Below are positions 38,147 to 49,465 of a DNA stretch of 64,000 nt, in pieces. Position numbers and translations under genes: made by a program. Below the pieces are notes generated by a model. That model saw only the letters and a program-made list of their open reading frames with translations, was not told the DNA's origin and ran no database searches. Every line of letters starts with the position of its first letter. Positions within the stretch are counted from its first letter, which is position 1. This DNA comes from Gammaproteobacteria bacterium (lineage in GTDB: Bacteria > Pseudomonadota > Gammaproteobacteria > Burkholderiales > Gallionellaceae), in contig JAHIZO010000005.1 in NCBI GenBank assembly GCA_018814405.1, forward strand, positions 456,729 through 520,728, read 5' to 3'.

Positions 38147-40261
38147 ATGAGAAACAACCAGCCCGTCAGCGGACGCGAACATCCCTTCCCGGATGGACAG
38201 ACCCTCATTTCCTACACCAACGCAAAAGGTCAGATCACCCGCGCCAACGATGCTTTCGTTGAACTCTCCGGATTCTCCCGTCAAGAACTGATGGGACAAG
38301 CGCACAACATCGTGCGCCATCCGGACATGCCACCTGAAGCGTTCCGCGACTTGTGGGACACCATCAAAAAAGGACGCCCTTGGACCGGTCTGGTCAAGAA
38401 CCGCCGCAAGGATGGTGACCACTATTGGGTGCGCGCCTATGCTTCTCCGTTGGCCGATGGTTCCGGTTACGTGTCGGTGCGAGTCGCCCCTTCCCGTCAG
38501 GAGACAAGAGCAGCGGAAGACCTGTATGCAAAGATGCAAACGAATGACAGCATCAAACTGGATGAAGGCCAGGTTGTGAGCAATTCGGTATTCTCAAAAC
38601 TGACTTCCGTATTCAGTCATATGCGCATCGTCTCGCGCATGTGGTTCCTGTCGCTCAGCGGTCTGCTGGGATTCGCCTTGGCGATCGCCTTGGGCTGGTA
38701 TTCGGTAGATAAGTCCGAATCCAGCCTGAAGAGTGTGTATGAAGATCGCGCCGTCCCGATGTATGACTTATCGATGATCGATTCCAAGATTCGCGAGAAC
38801 TACAACGACCTTACGCTAGCCTTCCAGCACGATCCGGCGAGTCCGCTCTCCACCTTGCATGGCCACCCGGTCAGCCAGCATCTGGATGCGACCAAAGAGC
38901 GCAAGGACGAGATCAATGCCTTGTGGAAGAAATACATGGCCACCTATCTGACCGAGGAAGAGAAGAAACTGGCTGCCGAGGTCGATAGCCGCCGTTCCGC
39001 ATGGCAGCAAAAGATCGCCGAAACAGTCGATGCCTTGAAGCAGAATAATTACAGCCGCGATGCCTTGCAAAATCTGCTCAAGGCCGGACGTGAAGAACGC
39101 GCAGCCTTCCATGAAGCGCTGGATAAGTTGATCGTGTACCAGACCGATGTCGCCAAAGCCGAATACGAAGCTTCCGTTCGCACTGCCGACCTAGACCATC
39201 TGCTGTTCTCTATCCTGCTCGCCGTCGGCACGCTGGGCATGCTGCTCCAGTCATGGACCATCATCCGCAGGGTGAAGAGCGGGCTGCAGGCTTCGATCGA
39301 CGCGGCGAACTCCATCGCATCGGGCGATCTCACCAAACCGCTCCCAGCCGCGAGCAAGGACGAACTGGGTGAGTTGGTGGCTTCCCTCTCGGTCATGCGC
39401 AACAACCTGCACGAACTGATCGCCAATGTGCGTGAAGGCATCACCTCGCTGAATCAAACCTCAAGCAATGTCTCAGCCTCCGCGCATAACAGCTCCAAAG
39501 TGACCGAGATGCAATCCGAGGCCGCCTCAGGCATGGCGGCCGCGATGGAAGAGCTGTCTGTCTCCATCGACCAGGTCAGCGAGCATGCAAAGGATGCTTA
39601 TCAAGTCAGCCAGACTTCGAGCAAAGAGGCCGGAGAAGGTGGTGCCATCATCCAAAGCACCGCCGGCGAGATGGAGAAGATCGCCACAGCGGTGAACAAT
39701 GTCGCGGACACCATCCGCAATCTGGAAGGTTACTCGGAACAGATCTCCAGCATCGTCAACACCATCCGCGAGATCGCCGACCAGACCAACCTGCTGGCAT
39801 TGAATGCGGCCATCGAGGCTGCACGTGCAGGCGAACAGGGACGAGGTTTCGCGGTGGTCGCGGACGAAGTTCGCAAACTGGCCGAACGAACTGCCATCTC
39901 GACCAAAGAGATCAGCTCCATGATCGCCAAGATACAGGACGGGACCAAGCAGGCTGCACAGGAGATGGATGTCAGCGTCAAACGCGTGAGTGACGGCGTG
40001 GGACTGGCACGCAAGGCCGGCACCTCGGTCAGCAGCATCAGTGAGGCGGCTCTGCATGCGGCGCATGCAGTGGACGACATCACCTCGGCGATCCAGGAAC
40101 AATCACTGGCTGCCCGGGATATCGCACAGCGGATCGAGAAGATCGCACAGGGTACCGAAGAGAACAGCCTGGCCTCTTCACAGACTGCATCGTCAGCACA
40201 GAAAATGACAGAACTTAGCAAGCAGCTTGACGAATTGGCAGCACGTTTCCGTATCGCCTAG
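38147..40261 (+). CDS. Methyl-accepting chemotaxis protein with N-terminal PAS domain
   Basis: The 704-residue chemoreceptor starts with a cytoplasmic PAS domain (about 10-120: [37 protein letters not shown]), as in Aer-type redox/energy sensors. It then has a first membrane helix (about 165-185), a four-helix-bundle periplasmic region (about 190-340), a second membrane helix, HAMP (about 365-420) and a full signalling domain. The hairpin tip ([20 protein letters not shown] and the following [20 protein letters not shown]) is intact. The protein therefore combines a PAS sensor with a periplasmic sensor. The ribosome site is AAGGAGCTTGC. A strong terminator follows. Confidence 0.95.
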   Translation: MRNNQPVSGREHPFPDGQTLISYTNAKGQITRANDAFVELSGFSRQELMGQAHNIVRHPDMPPEAFRDLWDTIKKGRPWTGLVKNRRKDGDHYWVRAYASPLADGSGYVSVRVAPSRQETRAAEDLYAKMQTNDSIKLDEGQVVSNSVFSKLTSVFSHMRIVSRMWFLSLSGLLGFALAIALGWYSVDKSESSLKSVYEDRAVPMYDLSMIDSKIRENYNDLTLAFQHDPASPLSTLHGHPVSQHLDATKERKDEINALWKKYMATYLTEEEKKLAAEVDSRRSAWQQKIAETVDALKQNNYSRDALQNLLKAGREERAAFHEALDKLIVYQTDVAKAEYEASVRTADLDHLLFSILLAVGTLGMLLQSWTIIRRVKSGLQASIDAANSIASGDLTKPLPAASKDELGELVASLSVMRNNLHELIANVREGITSLNQTSSNVSASAHNSSKVTEMQSEAASGMAAAMEELSVSIDQVSEHAKDAYQVSQTSSKEAGEGGAIIQSTAGEMEKIATAVNNVADTIRNLEGYSEQISSIVNTIREIADQTNLLALNAAIEAARAGEQGRGFAVVADEVRKLAERTAISTKEISSMIAKIQDGTKQAAQEMDVSVKRVSDGVGLARKAGTSVSSISEAALHAAHAVDDITSAIQEQSLAARDIAQRIEKIAQGTEENSLASSQTASSAQKMTELSKQLDELAARFRIA

Positions 40262-40286
40262 GTCTGTAAAACTATAGCTGCACAAG

Positions 40287-40317
40287 AAAGACCCGCCGAG
40301 AACCGGCGGGTCTTTTT
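40287..40317. terminator. Rho-independent terminator shared by the chemoreceptor and alr
   Basis: AAAGACCCGCCG, a 5-base loop, and CGGCGGGTCTTT form a 12-bp stem followed by TTTTT on the plus strand. Read on the minus strand it is likewise followed by TTCTTG, so it can act in both directions. The alr stop codon (40316-40318) lies in its T tract. Confidence 0.92.
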
Positions 40318-41383
40318 ACGTTCCGACTACCGGCACGCGCGGTGCCAGTGCGCACAGCAATTCGTAGCTGATCGTGCCTGCAGCGCTCGCCACCTCGTCG
40401 ATCGGCATGCCCTCGCCCCACAGCACTACGCGACTGCCCACGCGCGCATCAGGTATGTCGCTCAGATCGACACCCAGCATATCCATCGACACCCGACCCA
40501 AGGTACGGGTGCGCTTGCCATCCACCAGGATCGGCGTGCCGGTCGCGGCATGGCGCGGATAGCCATCGGCATAGCCGCAAGCCACGGTGCCGATGCGCAT
40601 CGCCCGTTCCGCGCAGAAGAAGGTCGCCCCGTAACCGACCGCATCACCCGCCTTGATCTCGCGCACCGAGATCAGTTCACTGGACAGCGTCATCACCGGC
40701 TGTAAACCCAGCGATTCGGCACTGACATCTGCGAACGGCGAACTGCCGTAAAGCATGATGCCGGGGCGCACCCAGTCACTGTGTGACGCGGGATGGCGCA
40801 AGATGGCAGCGGAATTCGCCAGTGAGCGCGGCATTCTGAGATTGGCAGTGAGTTGCTCGAACATGGCGAGTTGCGTTGCGACACCGGGCGCTTCGTCCGC
40901 CAGTGCGAAATGGGTCATCAACGTCACATCACGCACGGCGCGATGTGACTTCAAACGTTCCATCACTGCAGGAAACTCTTGGGGTGAAAAACCGAGCCGG
41001 TTCATGCCGCTATTGATCTTGAGCCATACCGAAAGCGCATTCTTGCGCGGATAGGCTTCCAGCCATTCGATCTGTTGATGGTTATGGATCACTGCAGTCA
41101 ATTCATACTCGGCGAACAATGGCAGTTCGTCGCGCGAAAAGAACCCCTCCAGCAACAGGATGGGCTGACGAAAACCGGCATCGCGTAATTTCACCGCATC
41201 AAGTACATCCAGCAGCGCAAAGCCATCGGCATCACTCAAAGCCTCGGCTGCCTGCAACAGGCCGTGCCCGTAGGCATTCGCCTTGACCACCGCCATCACG
41301 CGTGCCGATGAGGCGCGGCGTACCACACGCAGGTTGTTGCGCAATGCGGAAAGGTCGATATGGGCTTGGATGGGGCGTGACAT
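40316..41383 (-). CDS. alr: Alanine racemase
   Basis: Alr makes D-alanine for peptidoglycan using PLP. The 355-residue protein has the PLP lysine in AVVKANAYGHGL (about 34), the TIM barrel with LKINSGMNRLGF, and the C-terminal beta domain with the catalytic Tyr in GDAVGYGATF and GRVSMDMLGVD. The length fits the family. It is divergent from lplT by 147 bp, and its stop overlaps a terminator shared with the convergent chemoreceptor gene. Confidence 0.96.
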   Translation of the reverse strand: MSRPIQAHIDLSALRNNLRVVRRASSARVMAVVKANAYGHGLLQAAEALSDADGFALLDVLDAVKLRDAGFRQPILLLEGFFSRDELPLFAEYELTAVIHNHQQIEWLEAYPRKNALSVWLKINSGMNRLGFSPQEFPAVMERLKSHRAVRDVTLMTHFALADEAPGVATQLAMFEQLTANLRMPRSLANSAAILRHPASHSDWVRPGIMLYGSSPFADVSAESLGLQPVMTLSSELISVREIKAGDAVGYGATFFCAERAMRIGTVACGYADGYPRHAATGTPILVDGKRTRTLGRVSMDMLGVDLSDIPDARVGSRVVLWGEGMPIDEVASAAGTISYELLCALAPRVPVVGT

Positions 41384-41530
41384 GTCAGTTGGTCTGATTC
41401 ACAAAAGTGGCGCGAATGATAACAGGCCGCTCTTTCCGGCACTTTTGAAAGTGCTGCGAATATTCAGAAATTAACAATCCCGTAAGAAGTTTCATGTTAT
41501 AAAACCTCGTCACTCCAACCTGTACCCATC

Positions 41531-42757
41531 GTGAATCGCGGCTTCTACACCATCCTCGCTGCGCAGTTCTTCAGTGCGCTTGCCGATAATGCATTGCTGT
41601 TCGCCGCTATCGCCCTGCTGAAAGATCTGGCCTCCCCCGGCTGGCACACGCCGGTTTTGCAACAGTTCTTCATCTTCTCCTACATCCTGCTCGCCCCCTT
41701 CGTCGGTGCCTTCGCCGACTCGCTGCCCAAAGGGCGCGTGATGTTCATCAGCAACCTGATCAAACTCTCCGGTTGCATCGCCATGCTGTTCGGCATGCAT
41801 CCCCTGCTCGCCTATGGTCTGGTCGGCCTCGGCGCGGCGACCTATTCGCCTGCCAAGTACGGCATCCTCACCGAATATCTGCCGCCCGGCGAGTTGGTGA
41901 AGGCGAACAGCTGGATGGAAGGCCTCACGGTCGCTGCCATCGTGCTCGGCGCAGTGGTTGGCGGCGTCCTCATCTCGCCCACCATGTTCGCACCGCTGGT
42001 CGAATCGCTGAACGTCCCGCTGCTGGACAGCGTGCCCATGTTCGCCATCGCCATCATTCTTGTGCTGTATGTGATCGCAGCCGTGTTCAACCTGTACATC
42101 CCGCGCGTCCCCATCGAGCATAAACCGCTGAGCCGCAACCCGATCGCGCTCACCCAGGAATTCTGGCACTGCTTCAAACTGCTGTGGAAAGACCCGCTGG
42201 GCCAAGTCTCGCTGGCGGTCACCACACTGTTCTGGGGGGCGGGTGCGACGCTACGACTACTGCTGATCGGCTGGGCGGCGGTGGCGCTCAACTACGACAT
42301 CGGTCAGGCTGCCCAACTCACCGCCTGGTTCGCCATCGGCATCGCCATCGGTTCGGTGCTGGCCGCGCGCTACATCAAGCTGGAACATTCGGTGAACGTG
42401 TTGCCAGTCGGCATCGCCATGGGCCTGGCCGTGTTATTGATGATCCCGATCAACAACAGTGTGCTGGCAGTCCTGCTATTGATCGCGATGGGAGCGATGG
42501 GCGGTTTCTTCGTGGTACCGATGAACGCGCTGCTGCAACACCGCGGTCACCTGCTGATGGGTGCGGGTCGCTCTATCGCGGTGCAGAACTTCAACGAGAA
42601 CATCAGCATCTTCGCCATGCTCGGCCTGTACGCCGTGATGGAAAAGATGGAGCTGCACATCTTCATCATCCTGGTGGTGTTCGCGCTCATCCTCTCCGGG
42701 GTGATGAGCCTGCTGTACAAGAGACACCGCCACGATCAGGATAGCGGCGCGATGTGA
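41531..42757 (+). CDS. lplT: Lysophospholipid transporter LplT
   Basis: LplT flips lysophospholipids across the inner membrane for re-acylation. The 408-residue MFS-type protein has about twelve membrane helices and family features: FYTILAAQFFSALADNALLF at the N-terminus, ADSLPKGRVMFISN, GLGAATYSPAKYGILTEYLP and FFVVPMNALLQHRG. The fused acyltransferase (Aas) found in some species is not present here. The start is GTG at 41531. It is convergent with ggt, 27 bp apart. Confidence 0.92.
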   Translation: MNRGFYTILAAQFFSALADNALLFAAIALLKDLASPGWHTPVLQQFFIFSYILLAPFVGAFADSLPKGRVMFISNLIKLSGCIAMLFGMHPLLAYGLVGLGAATYSPAKYGILTEYLPPGELVKANSWMEGLTVAAIVLGAVVGGVLISPTMFAPLVESLNVPLLDSVPMFAIAIILVLYVIAAVFNLYIPRVPIEHKPLSRNPIALTQEFWHCFKLLWKDPLGQVSLAVTTLFWGAGATLRLLLIGWAAVALNYDIGQAAQLTAWFAIGIAIGSVLAARYIKLEHSVNVLPVGIAMGLAVLLMIPINNSVLAVLLLIAMGAMGGFFVVPMNALLQHRGHLLMGAGRSIAVQNFNENISIFAMLGLYAVMEKMELHIFIILVVFALILSGVMSLLYKRHRHDQDSGAM

Positions 42758-42784
42758 TTTACCGCGCTTGCTGTTGGCTAGCGC

Positions 42785-44509
<1,725 letters not shown>

Positions 44510-44646
44510 GACTTCACTCCTGTATGTCTCATCCATGCTGTTCCATATGTCACATGTGGAATATATTGGCCGTCGTTCTCCTTGATTGAATCCGGCAAAG
44601 ATGCGAATGTGCGTGCACCCTACAGTCAGGCAATGGCAAAAATACC

Positions 44647-45816
44647 ATGACACTGGACAAGCTCGATAGAAAGCATTTCACCAAAGACCAAACCATCTTC
44701 TCAGAAGGTGATGAAGGCTGTTGTGCCTACATCATCGAATCCGGTGAAGTCGAGATCATGCATACCACTACGACAGGTGACCAACGCTTGAGTCTGCTCA
44801 AACCCGGCGAGCTGTTCGGCGAAGTGGCTCTGCTAGATCAGCACCCGCGCACGGCGAGTGCACGAACCACCTCCGACACAATACTGATCCAGATAGAACG
44901 CCAACTGGTTCAGGAATTGCTGGATCGCAGCGACCCCATCCTGCGCCATCTTTTGCAGGTCATTCTGGAACGCTTCCGCAACAACCCGGGCCACGAATCC
45001 ACACATCCCTCATCACCGGACCACAACTCCGCAAGCGCGCAATCGCGAAAAGAGTTGCAAGGGGCAGCCACCCAAAAACTTTCGATGGCACATGGCATCA
45101 CGCGCGCGCTCAACCAGAACGAGTTCGAGATGTATTACCAGCCGATCTGCGACCTCAGAAACGACAGCGTGGCAGGTTTCGAAGCGTTGATCCGCTGGCA
45201 TCACCCAACAGAAGGACTGATCCCGCCGATGGACTTCCTGTGGCTGGCCGAGCAGACCGGACAGATCCGTCAGCTTGGTCTGTGGACGCTGGAGCGTGCC
45301 TCGCGCGACTGGCCGCGCCTACGGGAAATGATCAAGCATGAGACCCCCTTCGTCAGCGTCAACCTTTCTGCGCGTCAACTGACCGGCGAGAATCTGGTGG
45401 ATGACGTAAAAGCCATCATCGCCCGCCATAACATGCCGCCCGAATCATTGAAGCTGGAACTGACCGAGACGGTGATGGTGGAACAGCCGGCACTCGCGAT
45501 GAGCATCCTCGGTCACCTGATCGAGCTGGGCTTCCAACTGGCGCTGGATGATTACGGCACTGGCTACTCGGGGCTGGACAACTTGCAGCGCTACCCGATC
45601 GGCACACTCAAGCTGGATCGTGCTTTTGTTGCGCCTATGCTGACATCGAATCAAAGTATGGAAATCGTGCGCTCTTCTATCGCGCTGGCGCATACGCTAG
45701 GCATGTCCGTAGTGGCGGAAGGTATCGAAACCATAGAAACGCGTGATGCGCTGACAGAGCTTGGATGCGACTACGGCCAAGGCTGGCTGTTCGGCAAACC
45801 CATGCCGCTCGCCTGA
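44647..45816 (+). CDS. Cyclic-nucleotide-binding EAL phosphodiesterase
   Basis: The 389-residue protein has an N-terminal cNMP-binding domain (about 5-110) whose phosphate-binding cassette GELFGEVALLDQHPRTASA looks complete, then an EAL domain (about 148-388). All main EAL motifs are present: EALIRWHHP (179-181), VNLSARQ, ELTETV, LDDYGTGYSGL, KLDRAF and VVAEGIET, so c-di-GMP hydrolysis controlled by cAMP or cGMP is likely. No membrane segment is seen. The ribosome site is weak. It is convergent, 14 bp apart, with a diguanylate cyclase gene. Confidence 0.93.
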   Translation: MTLDKLDRKHFTKDQTIFSEGDEGCCAYIIESGEVEIMHTTTTGDQRLSLLKPGELFGEVALLDQHPRTASARTTSDTILIQIERQLVQELLDRSDPILRHLLQVILERFRNNPGHESTHPSSPDHNSASAQSRKELQGAATQKLSMAHGITRALNQNEFEMYYQPICDLRNDSVAGFEALIRWHHPTEGLIPPMDFLWLAEQTGQIRQLGLWTLERASRDWPRLREMIKHETPFVSVNLSARQLTGENLVDDVKAIIARHNMPPESLKLELTETVMVEQPALAMSILGHLIELGFQLALDDYGTGYSGLDNLQRYPIGTLKLDRAFVAPMLTSNQSMEIVRSSIALAHTLGMSVVAEGIETIETRDALTELGCDYGQGWLFGKPMPLA

Positions 45817-45830
45817 GCGGCAAGTTCTGC

Positions 45831-47090
45831 TCACTTGTCGCGGTAGAACTTCCAGATGTTCTTTCCGCCGTGTTTGGCGATATACATCGCTTCGTCTGCC
45901 TGCCTCACCAGCTCTCTGGCATCCAGCGAATCATCCGGGAATAAAGCGATACCGACACTTGCACCCACCTTCGCCGCCTGACCATTCAAGTCGAACGGTT
46001 CCGCCAGTGAATCGACGACTTTCTCAGCCAGCAGCCCCGCGCGCTCGGCATTGTTGATGTTCTCCAGCAGCATGATGAATTCATCCCCGCCCAGCCTGGC
46101 CAAAGTATCCGAGTCACGGATGGACTGGTTGAAGCGCGCCGAGACACCTTTTAACAATAGATCTCCTGCTTCATGCCCCAGCGTATCGTTGATCTGCTTA
46201 AAGCCATCCAGGTCGATGAACAATACTGCAAGCTTGTGCTTGTTGCGCTTTGCCAGACTGACCGAATGATCCAGAATACCTAGGAATGATGCGCGATTGG
46301 GCAGATTGGTCAGATAGTCGAAATGCGCCAGATGTGCGATCCGCTCTTCCGTTTCCTTGCGCTCGGTGATGTCGCGCACGATACCGATGAAATAGCGCTG
46401 CCCCCCCAGGAACATCTCGGACGCCGAAAGCTCCATCGGAAAAGTCTCCCCGTTCTTGCGCACCGCCAGCACCTCGCGGCCGCGCACCCCAAGCACACGC
46501 TTTTCCTGGTTGTGTACATAGCGATGCAAGTAACCGTCATGCGCACTGCGATCCGGCTCAGGCATCAACAACTTCACGTTCTGTCCCGCGATTTCCTGCG
46601 TGAAATATCCGAAGATGCGTTCAGCCGCAGGATTGAAACCCTGTATCACCCCCAATTCATCAATGGTGATGATGCCATCCATCACGTTATGGATAATGGC
46701 CTGCAATTCATCCTGGCTCTTTTCCAGCTCGCCTTTGATCGCCTGCAGATTGGTCACCATCTGCCAAAAGAGTTTGACTTCGGCACCACCGGTCACCCGG
46801 TGGTCTCCGAATACCTTGTAAGCCTCCTCCGCGACTGATTCGTCGTTGGACAGGTTATAGATGATGCAGTCGGAATGCTCCTTGCAAGCCCGCAAGGCGG
46901 AAACACTATCGGTGAAAGTTGGAATGTCGTACTTGCGCGCCAATGCGAAGCCCGGCGCATCTGGATTGGTGTCCACGAGTGCCACGACATTGGCAAGATT
47001 GTCTTCCATGAACATCTCGAGCAAAGCCGATCCGCCTCGACCCGCGCCGATGATCAGCACTGGTTGTCCGGAAATGATTCGTGAAGTCAT
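45831..47090 (-). CDS. Diguanylate cyclase with Rossmann-like N-terminus and PAS domain
   Basis: The 419-residue soluble protein starts with a nucleotide-binding-like Rossmann unit: VLIIGAGRGGSALLEMF (GxGxxG-type turn at 15-20) and an acidic residue after the second strand (VVALVD, D40), through about residue 105. A helix leads to a PAS domain (about 122-245) and a GGDEF domain (about 255-415). The active motif GGDEF is intact (334-338) and RDSD (325-328), five residues before it, is a feedback inhibition site. The Rossmann part may sense NAD(H) or another nucleotide. The ATG at 47090 follows GGGAGAGGT. Confidence 0.92.
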   Translation of the reverse strand: MTSRIISGQPVLIIGAGRGGSALLEMFMEDNLANVVALVDTNPDAPGFALARKYDIPTFTDSVSALRACKEHSDCIIYNLSNDESVAEEAYKVFGDHRVTGGAEVKLFWQMVTNLQAIKGELEKSQDELQAIIHNVMDGIITIDELGVIQGFNPAAERIFGYFTQEIAGQNVKLLMPEPDRSAHDGYLHRYVHNQEKRVLGVRGREVLAVRKNGETFPMELSASEMFLGGQRYFIGIVRDITERKETEERIAHLAHFDYLTNLPNRASFLGILDHSVSLAKRNKHKLAVLFIDLDGFKQINDTLGHEAGDLLLKGVSARFNQSIRDSDTLARLGGDEFIMLLENINNAERAGLLAEKVVDSLAEPFDLNGQAAKVGASVGIALFPDDSLDARELVRQADEAMYIAKHGGKNIWKFYRDK

Positions 47091-47293
47091 ACCTCTCCCT
47101 CAAGCACTTTCTATTGTTATTTGGCGACTCAATTCATTGAGCAGCATGACGAGCAGATGGAATCCTACCTCAGCAGGGCCGGTATGCGGAAACTAATGTA
47201 TGGCGCGGCATCATTTCTTTCTGCCAATACATGGTGGCCACCCTGATTTCTGATTATCATGATCGCGTCAGTAGCACCCACAAGGAGAACACC

Positions 47294-47488
47294 ATGCGCC
47301 CCCCTATCGCCGTTATCCTTTTCGCCACCCTTCTGCTATGCGCATGCAGTCGCAGCGACACCCCACCACCCGCCCCGAAACTGTTCGAAGCACAACGCGA
47401 CGCGCTGGATAAAGCAAAGGAAGTCGGTGCCCTGCAGCTGGATGCGGCCGAGCAGCAACGCAAAGCGATGGAACAGCAGACCCGGTGA
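47294..47488 (+). CDS. Small lipoprotein
   Basis: A 64-residue protein with a lipoprotein signal (ILFATLLLCACSRSDTPP, lipobox LCAC) and a short helical Ala/Gln/Glu/Lys-rich tail (FEAQRDALDKAKEVGALQLD). The ATG follows AAGGAGAACACC. It is the first gene of a tight plus-strand group, 13 bp before the ferredoxin-reductase fusion. No function can be given; the Arg, Gln and Glu-rich tail suggests a coiled coil in the periplasm. Confidence 0.8.
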   Translation: MRPPIAVILFATLLLCACSRSDTPPPAPKLFEAQRDALDKAKEVGALQLDAAEQQRKAMEQQTR

Positions 47489-47501
47489 TCAGGAGCCGAT
47501 C

Positions 47502-48974
47502 ATGACCGAATCGCTCAGCCTGACCCGCGCAGCAAGACTGATCGGCGTGAACCGTGCCGAGCTGCAACGCAAGATCAAGCGTGGCGAGATGATCTCGCAC
47601 GACGGCATGATCTCGGTCGGCAACCTGCTGGCCTGTTACCCCGATGCGCAACTGGAAGACACTGCCGAAACTCGGCGCATCGCGCAGATCAAGGAAAAGG
47701 CCTTCGGCAAGCGCGTGTTCGAGCGTGCCCTGCCCGAACCGGAAGTCCTTGCCGCGCGCATCACCGAACTCGGCAAGACGCTGGCTTCAAGCCAGGCGCA
47801 GGTGGATCGTTTCAAGGAACTGCTGAGCAAGCTGTGGGACAAGCTCAACAGCACGCCCGATATATCAATAGCGGAACTGCAGAAATGGCTAGAACAGGAG
47901 GTCGAATTGGCGACTGAACCCGGCTTCATCAATCCGCTCGCAATCAAAGACAACATCCTGCGCGTAATGACTGCGCAAGTGACGATACTGCCCAGCAAAC
48001 ACGATTTCATGGTCGAAGGTCACGACTCATTGTTGGAAGCCGCCATGCGCTCCGGCATCCCGCTCAGCTATGGCTGCAGCAGCGGCAACTGCGGCCTGTG
48101 CAAGGCAAAGATCGTTTCGGGTGAAGTAAGGAAGACGCGCAATCACGATTACCCCATCCCCGAAGCAGAAAAGAATGCCGGTTACGTTCTGCTGTGCAGC
48201 AACACTGCCGTCAGCGATCTGGTGATCGAAGCACCGGTGGCGGAAAGCGTGCAGGACATCCCCTTCCAGCAGATCGAAGCGCATGTGAAAGCCATCGGCC
48301 ATATCAACGACGACATCCTGCTGCTGCATCTGCAGACACCCCGCACCAAGCGCCTGCGCTTCCTTGCCGGACAGGGGGTCACACTCAAGCTCGGGCAATC
48401 GTTCAGCGCCTTGCAGGCCATCGCCAGTTGCCCGTGCGACGACCGCAACCTGCTGTTCCACATCCATCGCCAACCCGGCAATCTGTTCTCCGACTACGCC
48501 TTCAACAAACTCAAGACGCATGAGGTGGTGGAGATCGAGGGACCACAGGGTGAATGCATCCTGCACGAGAAGAGCGCGCAACCGCTGTTCTTCTTTGCGC
48601 TCGATTGCGGCTTCGCCCCGATCAAAAGCCTGATCGAACACGCCCTATCGCTGGAGGTGGAGGAAATCCAGCTGCACTGGATAGGTTCAAGCAGACAACA
48701 CATCTACCTGCCCAACATCGCCCATGCCTGGGACGATGCCTTGGATAACTTCCGCTACCAGGAACATATCGCCGGCTTCGACTTGCGCCACATGAACAGC
48801 AATCGAGAAGAAGCGCTCATCAAATTGCTGCAAGACATCCAGATCGCGGATACCTCGATGCTGCTGGGTGATATCTACATCGCCGGGCCGGACGAAGCTG
48901 TCACCGTCGCCGAAAGATTCTTTCTAGAATATGGCTTGCCAAAGACCCGCGTGTCCGTGTCTCGCGTAAAATGA
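47502..48974 (+). CDS. HTH-like / 2Fe-2S ferredoxin / reductase-like fusion
   Basis: The 490-residue protein begins with a helix-turn-helix-like segment (SLSLTRAARLIGVNRAELQR, about 4-45), like those of Fis-type or MerR-type DNA-binding ends. It continues with a helical linker (about 55-135), a plant-type [2Fe-2S] ferredoxin domain (Cys 192, 197, 200 and 232 in GCSSGNCGLC and LLCSN), and a reductase module (about 250-490) with GFAPIKS (370-376). The usual FAD-binding R-x-Y-S motif is replaced by LQAIAS, so canonical FAD binding is doubtful. The architecture suggests electron transfer to or from a partner, or a redox-sensing regulator. The start follows AGGAGCCGATC. Confidence 0.85.
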   Translation: MTESLSLTRAARLIGVNRAELQRKIKRGEMISHDGMISVGNLLACYPDAQLEDTAETRRIAQIKEKAFGKRVFERALPEPEVLAARITELGKTLASSQAQVDRFKELLSKLWDKLNSTPDISIAELQKWLEQEVELATEPGFINPLAIKDNILRVMTAQVTILPSKHDFMVEGHDSLLEAAMRSGIPLSYGCSSGNCGLCKAKIVSGEVRKTRNHDYPIPEAEKNAGYVLLCSNTAVSDLVIEAPVAESVQDIPFQQIEAHVKAIGHINDDILLLHLQTPRTKRLRFLAGQGVTLKLGQSFSALQAIASCPCDDRNLLFHIHRQPGNLFSDYAFNKLKTHEVVEIEGPQGECILHEKSAQPLFFFALDCGFAPIKSLIEHALSLEVEEIQLHWIGSSRQHIYLPNIAHAWDDALDNFRYQEHIAGFDLRHMNSNREEALIKLLQDIQIADTSMLLGDIYIAGPDEAVTVAERFFLEYGLPKTRVSVSRVK

Positions 48975-49021
48975 TGTGCAACGTGCCAAGCGCACGCTCA
49001 CAATAATTCTGGAGGTTTGTA

Positions 49022-49447
49022 ATGGGTTTGGTTTCTTGGCTGGTATACGGTGTGCTGTGCATGCTCATGGAATTTCTTTACGGCTCCATGTATCTATTTG
49101 GGATAGGACTGGCTTTCGCCTATCCCGCCTACGCGGACTACAGCGGTGCAGACTTGAACACCCAACTGGCCGCGCTCGCTGCCGGTGCCATCGCCCACTC
49201 GCTGATCGTATTCGGCATCCGCTCTGCCAGAAAAGGAACGAGCAGCAAACCCGCCCGCCCAGAAGTGGGTGAACGCGTGGAAGTGATCGAATGGCTGGAC
49301 GAATGCAGCGCGCGCGTGACCTGCCGTGGCCAGGAATGGCAAGCCGACAAGTTCGACAGCCGCATGCCGGATGCCATGCATGGCACCATCCACTCCGTTC
49401 AAGGCAGCCGTCTCATCATCACCACCGAACAAGCTGCTGAAGCTTGA
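49022..49447 (+). CDS. NfeD-like membrane protein
   Basis: The 141-residue protein has two or three N-terminal membrane helices (about 5-40 and 48-67) and a C-terminal OB-fold-like domain (about 80-135: VGERVEVIEWLDECSARVTC, GTIHSVQGSRLIITTE) as in NfeD C-terminal domains. NfeD proteins usually partner SPFH proteins; none is adjacent. The start has GGAGGTTTGTA. It lies between the ferredoxin fusion (47 bp) and the kinase-exonuclease gene (18 bp). Confidence 0.72.
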   Translation: MGLVSWLVYGVLCMLMEFLYGSMYLFGIGLAFAYPAYADYSGADLNTQLAALAAGAIAHSLIVFGIRSARKGTSSKPARPEVGERVEVIEWLDECSARVTCRGQEWQADKFDSRMPDAMHGTIHSVQGSRLIITTEQAAEA

Positions 49448-49465
49448 TCAGCAAGTTCTCTTTTA

